Shown: positions 1 to 10,010 of the stretch, one piece after another
Layout: each line of letters begins with the position of its first letter
How positions within the stretch are numbered: position 1 is the stretch's first letter
DNA from: Chamaea fasciata
Taxonomy: Eukaryota; Chordata; Aves; Passeriformes; Sylviidae
Reading direction: 5' to 3'
Length of the DNA stretch: 64,000 nucleotides
Assembly (NCBI GenBank): GCA_029207755.1
Contig: JARCOQ010000001.1
Coordinates: 89,515,637-89,579,636 of the forward strand
Notes under the pieces: generated by a model
Database searches by the model: none
The model's input: the letters and a program-made list of their open reading frames with translations, nothing else
Told to the model about the DNA's origin: nothing
Program-made: the position numbers and the translations under genes

Positions 1-960
1 CATAATTACTGGCAGAAAAAAACAAATAAATGACCCCGTGTACGGTTGTGGGTGCTGAATCTGTCAATGTGATTCCTGAGAATATTAAAGTCTAAATTAA
101 AGCGTGCTGGAAAAGCGTTAGCTCCTACTGTAATAGTAATAGTGATAATAATAAAATGACAGAATTGGGAGCGATTTACATGTTATTGAAGAGGAGGAAT
201 TACTGAAGAGTAATAATAGAAAAGAAAACAAGTCGGAAGCCCGTTATATAATGCACTGTGTAGACAACGAGAGCGACAGGCTATTTTTATTTTGTTTACC
301 GTATGCTGTGTAATAGGGACTCCTCCGAGCAGCATCTCTTCCCTATGAGCCCGAACTCCAGATAGAATGGGGAAAAAATTTTAGGCATTTCTTTTACGAC
401 CAGACGAAGACATCTAGGTTTGTAAAACCTTCCTCTTTACGAATGATTTCTCTGTACAGAACGGGAAGGGTGTGTAGGTAAATGACCTTTGCCGGAGACC
501 TTTTCCCTTTCATATGGTAAAGAAATTCATATTTTGTAACACAGCTTACACTTTAACCTTTAACGCTCATGGTTATGTATTTTATGCAGGAATGGTTACT
601 TTACACGTTAGATACGGTCAGGCATAGTGAGTTAGTCTGCTGACACACTGATAAGTCAAGGACTTTTAATTTCAGTTTCGAATGAAACCGTCCCCTAAAG
701 GAAAATCCCGGCTTCATCTTAATCTATTTCTGTTCGGGGGATAGAGACGGTGCAGTTTTATCATACGGAGCAAGGGTTATGAATGGGGGAGAGGGAAATT
801 GAGAATGGCCAGGGAAAATATTGCGCTGCAGTTATTTTTGTGATATATGCTGCAAGATAATAGTAGTAATTGTACGTGACTGAACCCAATTTGTTCACAA
901 AACTGGCCCGGTGTTTTACGGGTGGCAGCTGTTTTGAAAGGGTGGCCGTAATCTCTTCAC
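1..960. promoter_or_regulatory. candidate conserved non-coding/regulatory block, AT-rich with retained CpGs
   Basis: No open reading frame of note is present. The block is AT-rich yet carries many CpG dinucleotides (for example in the stretches around 40-60, 105-120, 230-245, 265-280 and 400-440), unlike most of the AT-rich DNA after 1600. A MEF2-like site (CTATTTTTAT, 281-290, one base off consensus) lies directly before a FOX-type site (TGTTTAC, 293-299). Short runs of TAA/TAG triplets occur at about 130-155. Retained CpGs in AT-rich DNA next to a CpG cluster suggest purifying selection or hypomethylation, but that is inference; I recognise no specific enhancer. It could equally be the far upstream part of a promoter or a 3' UTR. 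Confidence 0.3.
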
Positions 961-1390
961 TTTTTACGTAAGGCAGAAGTCGATAGGTTTTCCTCCGTGC
1001 TCGGCTGTCTGTCTGTCTCTCTCATCATGTAGCGACATGTCAGCGGTGCAGGCTTTCAGCGCGCTTACTCCAGCCCCGATCAGTCATGTAATTAGATCAG
1101 GCTGCCATGGTAACAGACGGGATTCACCGTATTCACCGGCCAGCCAGGTGCGTGTGTGGCTGGCGGGCGACCCAGCGGGCTACCGCCAGCCCTGCGCCTG
1201 CCGCCTTGGTGGCGTGCGGCCGGCGCAGCCACCGCCTCGAGCTTTCCGAAAATTGAAAGATGCCGCTGGTGGGTTCCTAATGGCCGAACTTCTCGGGAAA
1301 GGTGTTCTTTACCCATTGGAGTGTCAGGCACATGGGACCCTACGTGGCACGCTTAGCAGGTCAGCCAAATGGTCAGTCCCACTCGCGTAT
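960..1390. promoter_or_regulatory. CpG-rich cluster, possible CpG island promoter or enhancer
   Basis: CpG dinucleotides are dense here (roughly 35 by eye in about 430 bases) while the flanks are CpG-poor on the right side. The densest part is about 1150-1260, with many GCG and CCG words. A near-palindromic RFX X-box lies at 1101-1114. A consensus-like splice donor (CAG|GTGCGT) follows exon-side base 1147 on the plus strand, so a non-coding first exon ending at 1147 is conceivable. There is no clear TATA box. The open frames that overlap the block on both strands look like products of GC-rich composition rather than genes. Whether it is a promoter, an enhancer or only a CpG-rich remnant cannot be settled from sequence alone. 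Confidence 0.45.
1101..1114. promoter_or_regulatory. RFX-type X-box (near-palindromic)
   Basis: The bases GCTGCCATGGTAAC match the RFX family X-box (GTNRCC-N0-3-RGYAAC) with one mismatch at the second base. The site is nearly self-complementary, as expected for an RFX dimer. It sits inside the CpG cluster. RFX factors act at ciliary, neuronal and MHC-II promoters; which of these would apply here is unknown. Confidence 0.5.
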
Positions 1391-1475
1391 ATTATTAGCA
1401 AATTAATGAAGGTGTGGTACTTTGTAGATACGCTTTTGGCTTATACAAGCTGGCATAAAAGTTTCTTCAGAGTTT

Positions 1476-1543
1476 TCCTTTTTTTTTTTTTTTCCTTCTT
1501 CTCTTCTCTTCCCCCCCCCCCCCCCGCCTTCCCCCCTCCCTTC
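1476..1543. repeat. polypyrimidine tract: T15, mixed TTC/TCT, then C15
   Basis: A run of 15 T (1479-1493) is followed by CTTCTCTTC-type sequence and a run of 15 C (1511-1525), then more C-rich sequence. This is an uninterrupted pyrimidine strand apart from one G at 1526. Such tracts are unstable in length and can form triplex or G-quadruplex structure (on the minus strand). Confidence 0.9.
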
Positions 1544-1559
1544 TGTCTGGTTTAACTGT

Positions 1560-4500
1560 TTGCTGGCTGTAGCACTGTTTGTTAACAGTTCCCATTCCAG
1601 CATTCTCATCATAGGCCACAGGCTTGTTATTCTCCACTCCTGTACTGTACTTTACACCCTCTAGCCGGTAAGATGAAAATTGGTGATACTTGATGTCAGT
1701 ATTGTCACTCTGGGTTTGTTAAGCCTCCTCATAGTTCTTAGCAAGGTCTAGGCCCTTTTGTGTGTTAGGTGAAAGCCAGCCACAGTTTCTCATGATAAAA
1801 TCCTAAGTGTATACTATTAAAACCAGTTTTTGCCTCAGCAAATACTTTGTTTCTTTGTATGGATGTATTTTTTGCATTTGTGCTCATCAAAATAATATAG
1901 CCATGGAGCAGACGATATTATATACATAGTTTATAATACTGTCAAAGGATATGCAATATAATTAGCATTGAACTTCATGGTGCTCTTAAAAACATGTTTC
2001 ACCAAGCAATGTATATTTGTCTTCATTCTCATTGTTTGAACATCACTCTTTTAAGCTTCTCTTCCATAAATGTAGGTATAATTTTTTAAAAGCACCAAAT
2101 TTGGCACTGTGTTCTAATGTCATAAATCTGGAGCAGCTCCAGGGGATGGGATTGTGAGCCACTTACATGGGTGTATATCTCAAATAACTCCATTTATTGG
2201 ACTTAATCCAGGCATGTAGTAGAGTAACTGAGCTCAGAAAGTGATCTGCTGTGTATCACTGTTATTTTCTCTATATTGCTTTTCATGGTAAAAAAGCACT
2301 GTGGGCTTAAATAGGATTTTTGCCTGATTAAGGAGCTGCATTAAGTGTCTATAAAAGTGGGTAACACCCCTACTCCACTCACTAATCTTGGGTGCACTTA
2401 CACTAATATTGAACTTGGCCCGGAGGATTTTGTGTCTCAGTGATGAGAAATCATCAGCACCCACAGCTCCTGAGCGTTTGTAGTACCAGGCTGGAGCATA
2501 AAGCAATCCAGAAATATCTCAGTAAAATAGATATTTTAATCACTCTGATGGTAAAGCACTGGAGCTGGAGGAGGAGGCAATGAGAAATGCCTGTTGGTGG
2601 TTCAGCTCTTGTGGTGACAGGCAGCGGCGGTCTTGGGTTTGGTGTGATGAGTTTGCAAGTCTCAGCCCGCCTGCCGAGCAGGATTTTTTCTTCTTGGAGG
2701 GGTGAGGGGACAGGGCATTTGCAGGCAATTTCCTGCACTGAAGTGCAGCTTCTCAGTGCCTCAGCTGGCTAGGAGAGAACATCCTCTGCTTGGTGTAGCT
2801 GCCTCTGTTTTGGGCCTCCATTCTGAGGAGGTGGCTTGAAATAGAAGAGCTTGTTAGGAGGACTGGCTGGAGAGAGTGGAACAGTCATGAGCAGGACGAC
2901 TCCTGTAGTGTGAGCCTTTGTGTGCTGTGTGCTGCTTATACATATTTTATTGTAAGACAAATTACCTGTGTGACTAAGAGTGTTAGAAAGTAATTATTTT
3001 CAAAAAGGCCATATATACCTAGTTAAAAAACTTCTCTGAAAAATAAACAGTGCAACTTTGCTTTTCTAGCCTGATTGAATCTATTTAGAAAGGTTGAATG
3101 AAACTAGTTTTGTTTTAAAAGACATTTACAAGAGACCTGGAATTTCACTTAACAAAAATTTTTATGTAATAGATCCAGTGGCCTAGTTTCCCATTAATTA
3201 AGAAAATAGACAGTTGAATGCAGTCACCTGAAAAGCAACTAAGGATTTAAACGTTAGAATTTTAAAATAATTGTCTCAGTAACATGGCTAGTAAAACAAA
3301 ATCAAGGCCTAATTTTCCCCTTGCTGAAGTTTAGCAGCACATTTTAGCAGATGACAGTCAGGATTATCGTCGTTGTTCATACGCACACTCCTTTTGTTGT
3401 GGTGTACTAATTGAGGGGGAAATGCAATAAGAAAGTATGGCAGGCTGTATAGGAAGTGCTTGTCAGGATTGCATAGATGGTCTGAAGCACTGGCTGCAAA
3501 CCTACTCCAGCGTGCGAGGCAGCTGACGCTGGTGATGCTTGAGAGAAGTCGGGCTGTGTGACAGCCTCAGCCATAACCACTCACTGTTGTGAGTGAGTTG
3601 GCTGTTCTGGAGAACTGTACGGGTACGGTGTGTACAATTCAGAGAGTGCAGATAACAGATTTAGTTGTAGGTCTCTTCTGAGACTGCTGTAACCAACTCG
3701 GCGTCAACAGATAAAGATATAATTAGAAAAAGAACCAGAAGTATGGTAGGCTTGGCACAGGTAAATATTTAATTGTAAAGAACTGATTTGCTATGTTCCA
3801 GTGACTTCAACAGCCTAAGCTTTGCAAAGTGAAAATCCTAACCTCATCCTTTCATTTTACTTTTAAGCAAGACTGTAAGTGTGATAAATAGGTATTTGGT
3901 CTATGGCACTGTATTTTGAAGTCTTATTCGGTGGTTCTCATTCTTTATATGAGAAAGTTGAAGATTTTTTGGCTGAGGTAATGCATGACTAACATTTTAA
4001 AATGTAAGAAACTTTGTAGATTCCTGATTTTTGCAAAAAGACAAAAACTAGATCCATGACCGTAACTCCTTTTTGATCTCAGCGCATGTGTTGAGAATGT
4101 AATGCTTCATGGCTTTCTTTTTTTTTCTCTCAAAGCTGTAGTCTGGAGTGGTTGTACAACACATGCAAATCTGTATGTGTGCATTGGTCCCAGTCTGCAA
4201 AGTTACTTTAGTACATGTCCCAGTGAGGGTTTTGCTAAATGAGAATTGATTAAAGAACCTATCTAGAGTTAAGTATGCGTGTAAATCCTTCCCTAAATAG
4301 GAACAAGTAAGTATGCTCATAAACTGAAACAACAGAAATGATTCTCGGTGAGGGAGAAATGGTCCTACTAAATCCTTTTATTGTACCAAGAGTGATAAAA
4401 ATATTTGGTGAGATTCCAAGTGAAAAACCCAAATGTATTTTGTTTAATAGGTGATGTCAGCAGAAGTTCAGTGCTGGCTCTTCATGATTTTGCTCAGCAA
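1560..4500. other. non-coding stretch, no gene seen
   Basis: Mostly AT-rich, CpG-poor sequence. Open frames are short and unlike any protein I know. The part 2580-2720 is locally G-rich with several GGGG runs on the plus strand. A short imperfect hairpin lies near 3568-3604. I see no recognisable mobile element. Confidence 0.6.
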
Positions 4501-4516
4501 AATCACAGAAATAATA

Positions 4517-4565
4517 CCCCCTGCCCACCCCCTCCACCCCCCCACCCCCCCCCCCCAAAAAAAAA
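4517..4565. repeat. C-rich tract ending in C14 then A9; G-quadruplex motif on minus strand
   Basis: Plus-strand C-runs separated by short loops (CCCCC, CCC, CCCCC, CC, C7, C14) run directly into nine A. On the minus strand this gives at least four G-tracts of three or more with loops under seven bases, a canonical G-quadruplex pattern; the plus strand could form an i-motif. Confidence 0.85.
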
Positions 4566-4975
4566 GGTAGAGTTTTTCTTTGTTTATATTATTTGGGAAT
4601 TTACAGTAATAGGCATCAACTGCAGCATGCCACCTTTAGTGACAAAATAGTGTACAAGGTAAAGTCACATTCCAATAGGTGATTATTTTTCACTTAGTAG
4701 TAGTAGTAGCTGCAGCACTGTGTTTCCAGGATGCTACTGCTTCTCAAATAAAATATGTTCTGTTGGCAGTGAAGACAGTCATCTCCAGTCGCTTATGATT
4801 CTTCACCTCATTAAGATCACATTTAGGAAAAGAGCACTCTGAATAAATGGGCTCTGCTCTCTACTGTATGAGCTCTGTCTGCAGGATTAAATCTATAGTT
4901 TATTTGTGCTTGAGTAATAGTAAAAGCAGTTTCAGTCTTCATTGGGATATCTTAGCGTGTTGTAAATGACTGTAA

Positions 4976-5119
4976 ATGTTGACTCTTAACTGTGTTTTTG
5001 TTTCTTTTTATTTTGGTTTGCATCTCCTCAACTCCTGGATCAACAGTCACATTGGAGGCCAAGCCAGATGGGCAAGCAATACAAGCTGTGAATTTATTCT
5101 TGACCCCGTAGGACAGTGA
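4976..5119 (+). other. micro-ORF of 47 codons, unsupported
   Basis: An ATG at 4976 opens a 47-codon frame closing at TGA 5117-5119. The first 20 or so residues are hydrophobic and aromatic (a possible signal or membrane segment), followed by a hydrophilic part with two cysteines in total. It was noticed because the second half reads unusually protein-like (residues HIGGQARWASNTSCEF). I do not recognise a homologue. The hydrophobic start is partly explained by the underlying T-rich tract, which could instead be the polypyrimidine tract of a splice acceptor at 5046. Chance is the default explanation. Confidence 0.12.
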
Positions 5120-5166
5120 CCACCGTCATTTTTGTCTTCACTGTACAGTTATGCACTGCCAATAAG
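5047..5166 (+). other. candidate 120-nt exon between good splice sites
   Basis: A T-rich tract (about 4990-5020) leads to an acceptor AG at 5045-5046, and a strong donor (AAG|GTGAGA) follows base 5166. The implied exon is 120 nt. All three frames contain a stop (TGA in the frame starting at 5047, TAG at 5109, TGA at 5117), so it could only be non-coding, a terminal coding exon or a poison exon. No homology is recognised. Splice-site pairs like this occur by chance in tens of kilobases, so confidence is low. Confidence 0.15.
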
Positions 5167-8100
5167 GTGAGATTGCAATCCTTTTTATTTCCTTCAGCAA
5201 GTGTGCACTGTCTGCTCTGGGCTTTCGGCAAAGTGGACACCTTCCTGGTGTCTGTGTGATTACCTACCTGTGATAGGTTTGTACTTCCCTTGCCTGGCAG
5301 TAGAGGTCCTTGAGAAACTCTGCTCAGAGAAATTCCTTTAACTGTGGTGACTCAGTTCACTGACTTACAGAACAAGTGTGTTCCAGATGAGTGGTTTTAT
5401 GCTCACCTGAGGTCAGAGTATATTCAGTTACTGGAAGATGTTAGTATGAATGGAAAAGTTGGCAGACTTTGATTCTTGTTATAAAATCCATGTGTAAAAC
5501 TGTATAAATCCTTCCTTCACTTTTATGAACATTTTCAGGATTCTTGTTGCTTGTCACCTGCTTGGCTTTTTCACTGTCCTGATTTTCTTCTGTGCATTGA
5601 ACTTTGTCTGGCATTAGAATAGTTCCCAGGATAATTAGTCACTACTGATGTATCTGTGTGTCTTTTGCTCCGTTTTGAGGAATGCTTTCAGTTCTTCTGA
5701 TTTTCCTCTCTGAAATGCTGTGGCCAGACAAGATGTAAAAGTACACATGTGTCAGTCTGCTGCTGTCCTTTTCCTCTCTCTCTCTCCTTCCCATATGGTT
5801 GTGGAAAATAACTTGAAAAGACCAAGTCCCAAGACTCAACAATCGTACTGCCAATAAAAAGAACATAAATTTTTATTTTATTTCTTTAATCTGATTGTCA
5901 TTAAGCCAGCCTGTTTTTCTGGATCTGTTTTATGATTTTTAAGTGCTTGGGATTGGCAATGCTGCTAATGCTTTAAGAAAAAAAAGATAAAGGGTCATAA
6001 TAAAATTCCCTGTGTCTTTAAATAAAAGAAAATGAAATATAGTGATTGCCTGCAGAAAATCAAAGGGTTTCTTTTTTAAATTTACAATCTGAAAACTTAA
6101 TTACAGTAGCGTTCTTATTTATGCAGGGCTGACCAGAAAGTCTCTGTTGCAGAATAACTTTTTAATGCAGACAGCGTGCCATAGAAAAGTATGCAACGCA
6201 TCATTTACATTTTATTGTGGCTGTGGGGAAGGGTGCTGTGTTTTAGAGGGAAGTTGCCTGGGCAAGTAGTTACATGCAAGGACATGCCTGTTAAAATTTC
6301 CAAATGAGCTTGAATGATGGGGGTGGGTAGTGACCACTGTAACTTCAGGCAGTAAGGGTTTCTTGAGAGTGAAAAACCACACAAAGTGCCCGTGTGCTGA
6401 CACACTTTGTCTTTCCCTTTTGGAAGAAAACTGAATTGGTAGCAGCTATTGACTTGGGATGTCGAATAGGAGGAAGTTTTTTGCTATGACGTTATCATTT
6501 CCACAAAGCATTTAATTTTTTTTCAGGATTAGCTTGGGTTGTATAAAAATGTATTTATTAGAAGAAGTGATTACTGCTGGAAAAACTTATATCTCTTAAT
6601 TAGAAGAAGTAGTTGTTTATGGGGCATTGGTCAAATCCTATGAATAATCAAATTGTGTTACCCACAATGTATTGCTAAGTCACCTTGGATATTTTTTGCA
6701 TCTGGTATTTTTTGCAATTACATGAGAGAGAATATATTTGATGTTAAGCAAACATTTTGGATAAAAAATGTAACCTAGTTAAGTCTGGTGCAGAGGCATG
6801 ACGGGAATATAGTACTAAAATGCTGTTTTTCCTATACCAGCTTAGCTTGTAGTATAGTATTGTATTTATGGATCTTAGGTTAGGTTAGATTTGGTTTAAC
6901 TTCTTGTTATTGGACATTTTAGTCACTGAGTTGAGGGTACCTCTGTTGACCTCATTAGTTCTCATTTTCTCTATGGAATGATCAAAATCAGGCCCACTGT
7001 ATAACTAAATAAGTGAAATAAAAGTTACCGGGACAGAACACTGCCTGCTTACAAACTTCCCTCTGCTACTGGAGGAAACAGACAGAAGCTCACAGTAGTA
7101 ACCTGTGAAAGAAGCATGGCCTGGCACTGTACAGGGAGCAAGCCAGAGAGAGCATTTCATACTCACAGGCATAGTCTTTCTGGCTTTTGCATTTGTTTTG
7201 GGATGAAGGTGGCAACTGCCCTGCTCCATTTTAGACAGACCTACCTGGGTCATGACCCTGGAGTCTGTCAGAAGGACAGAACATGGGACAAGTTTGAAGG
7301 CATCCAAAATGGATCTCAGAAACTGTATTTGAGGCCTAATGTCCCTACGTGTGCATTCATGGGTTCACTCGCGTAAGGAGCTGTGTGGCTTCAGTGGGTA
7401 ATGTTTCTGCTGTGTGTCAGCTCTCCAGGTGTGCTTACCCTTCCAATTCAAGCAGCATTTTCTGCAGAGGCAGCTACGCCTCTTGCCTGGATAAGGACAT
7501 GGGTATTAGTAAAAGTAAAATGAAAATAGATAGATACAGTTTTCTTTCTTTCTTTTTTTTTAGTTACTTTTAGCCTGCTCTCCAAAACAGAGTTACTGTT
7601 ATTTGTTCAGAGCATGCACTGCCTCCTTCCACGTAGGCATGACTCAATGCTTTCTTTTATACAGTTGTCTTGAGAGGATTTCGCATGAGATACTGGACAT
7701 TTTAACAATAAAAGAGTTCTTTTTAATTTTTTCTGCTGTCAAGTCACTTGGTATTTATTAATCATAGTACTGGGATGAATTTATGGCTGCAGCCCATTTG
7801 TAAGAAAATTTTTTTGGCTGAATTTTCAGTAAGTATGTCTGTATACTACCTAATATTGCTTATTTTTTAGGTAAGACATAATTTCTGTTTTATGCAGACT
7901 TCTGGCTACTGCTCTCTGTAAACAGGTGACACTCTGCCCTTTTAAAATACTTAATAGTGAACATAAAAAGAACTAATCTGTCTCTGTATTACTGTGTGCA
8001 GTGGCAGCTTTTTGGTTGTTACATCAGTGTCCTTTTATCATAGCTGGTTTTATTTCTTCCCTCATGCTGCTTATGAAGGTCTACAGTAGTAGCTGTAGGG

Positions 8101-8921
8101 CTGAAAGAAGGTAGGCAATGGAGATTTCTGATGTGTTAACAGCACTAGTGAAATGGATCTGTGAAGTAAGCCTAATTGGATGGTAATTAAGAATAATTTT
8201 AATTTTTTATTTGTTTATGTGTGAGCAACTAAAAGGTAAATTAAATGAAGTGATGTGAGTGCTGACAGATGTCTTAAAAATGAGGCTTTGTGGTCCCCTC
8301 ACCTGAGCCGTAACCTTTCATGTTTTTGCTCTGTTGTTCCTACAGCAGATACTGAAGGTGTGCTGTCTGACTGATAGAAAGTCTTATAACCTGGTCTGAA
8401 GTGTAAATGGCATTGGGTGTAGTGGTATGCCTACATAAAAACACAAGGCTGACGTTCATGATGTGATAGAAGGCACTATCTGAGGTTTGATCCACCTTCC
8501 AACTTGGTGTTTTGAAAAGGTGTATCTGCAAATGGAATGAGACTTGCTGTCCCACGCACTGCAACTTGTTAGCATTCCTTTAAAAGTGTGGGCTTTTGGA
8601 TGTTAGTGTGAGTATGAGCAGATGGAGAGCTTCCATGTGCTGGGGGCCGAGAAGTGGTGAGGTGTCTGGATGTGATGTGCAGTTGTGTGCAAGCCTGAGC
8701 ATCTGTGTGTGTTCTCCTGCTGCCCTCTCCCTTGTCTGTGTGTGTTGGGCAGGGCTGTGCTGGGGAGGTTTGCCTTGCCTTGAAACCAGGGCTGTGCTTT
8801 TGAAAGAAAGTTAGCCCTCATTACCAGGGGTATAATTTTGGTCTGAAGTTAGCCCAGGTGGCAGCATCTGTATTTAAATGTGCTGGCTGAAGTGTTTCTC
8901 ATGTTTAGGCACTGTGATAGA

Positions 8922-8972
8922 GGCAAACCCCAAATTTGATAATGGCCTCTTTATTTTCTCATCAGTTACTTA
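8922..8972 (+). repeat. dispersed direct repeat, copy 1
   Basis: This stretch aligns with 9680-9728. The shared core is ATTTGATAAT, two differing bases, CCTCTTTATTTTCT, then AT and AGTTACTTA separated by single differences. About six substitutions and a two-base gap distinguish the copies by eye. Nothing outside these limits aligns, so the unit is short. The family is unknown; it may be a fragment of an old transposable element or a duplicated conserved element. Confidence 0.6.
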
Positions 8973-9679
8973 TTTTGGAACTAGCTGTAAACCTGACTTT
9001 AGGATTTATTGAGTCACTCCTTGCTCTATAAAAAGTACAAATGTCAAAGCATTTCTCACTTGTATTGGAGTGTGGTTGTGACTGTTACCACATTTTTGTT
9101 TGTCAGGTACCCACGTGTGAGGGCCTTTGTAGTTTTGTACAGCTAACATTTCTGTGAGGCCAGCTACTTGAAAGAAAGTCAGGCTTTAATGGAGAAGGAT
9201 AATTACAAAAAGCAGGCTTAATCCTCCTTTACTGTGCTCAGAAATTTTGTGCTACTGAATATTTTCTCATTGGTGTGGTTCCTTTTCAGTGGCATGTGAA
9301 GCAGCTGACTAGAAAGAGATATTTTCAGATGTGTATAATAACAAATGCATTTCTCCTCTTCAGTAGCCCCTGAACACATTTGCCGCTTGGTACTGTGCTG
9401 TATTCATAGCTTTGCCAAGGTAGTCTTGACGGCAAGTAGATCCAGAATGGTTTGAAAATTTAATATATACAAGGGGAAAAAAATTCTAGTAGATTATTAT
9501 GATAGAAGAAGTTGTAACTTTATTCTCCATGTACCACTAGCAGTTAAAAACCCATCACACTAATCATATGTACTGAATTTTTATTTACAGATTAGGAGGC
9601 TCTACTTTGACATATGACTAGCAGGGAAGCCCCTCCCTTTAACAGTTGTATGTCATCTGCTTCAGAGAACTAATTACTT

Positions 9680-9728
9680 GGCAATTCCCATTTGATAATT
9701 CCCTCTTTATTTTCTGATGAGTTACTTA
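9680..9728 (+). repeat. dispersed direct repeat, copy 2
   Basis: Second copy of the unit at 8922-8972, in the same orientation and about 760 bases downstream. The CCTCTTTATTTTCT core is identical. The flanks differ, which argues against a recent segmental duplication. Confidence 0.6.
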
Positions 9729-9983
9729 ACAGTGATGAGCTTGTTGAGCAGAATACCATGCTTAATCTGTGCTTCAGAAACTACAGCATGGGCCTGGGGA
9801 TATCATTGTTTCTGAAATGCTGTCTAGCCTTGCCATAGGAGCATTGAAACCACACTAAGATACGTGAGCAGTACACAGTTAACGGTAAGTTGAACGTGAG
9901 TGATGCACAGCATTTGCCAAAAAATAAAGGAGGGGTTTAGATTACTGTTGCACTGCAAGCAGACTATTAAATACGTAATTTCT

Positions 9984-10010
9984 AAAAAAAACCCCAAACA
10001 CCAAACCTAA
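9984..10010 (+). repeat. A-run followed by CCCC and CA-rich tail
   Basis: Eight A followed by CCCC and then AAACACCAAACC-type sequence. Similar A(n)CCCC tracts recur on the plus strand near 14685, 14980, 18545, 21466 and 45533. The origin is not known; decayed microsatellites or insertion tails are possible. Confidence 0.5.

Noticed and set aside
6875..6888. Nearly three units of TTAGG, as in an insect-type telomere repeat
   Set aside because: Too few units to mean anything; the vertebrate telomere unit is TTAGGG.
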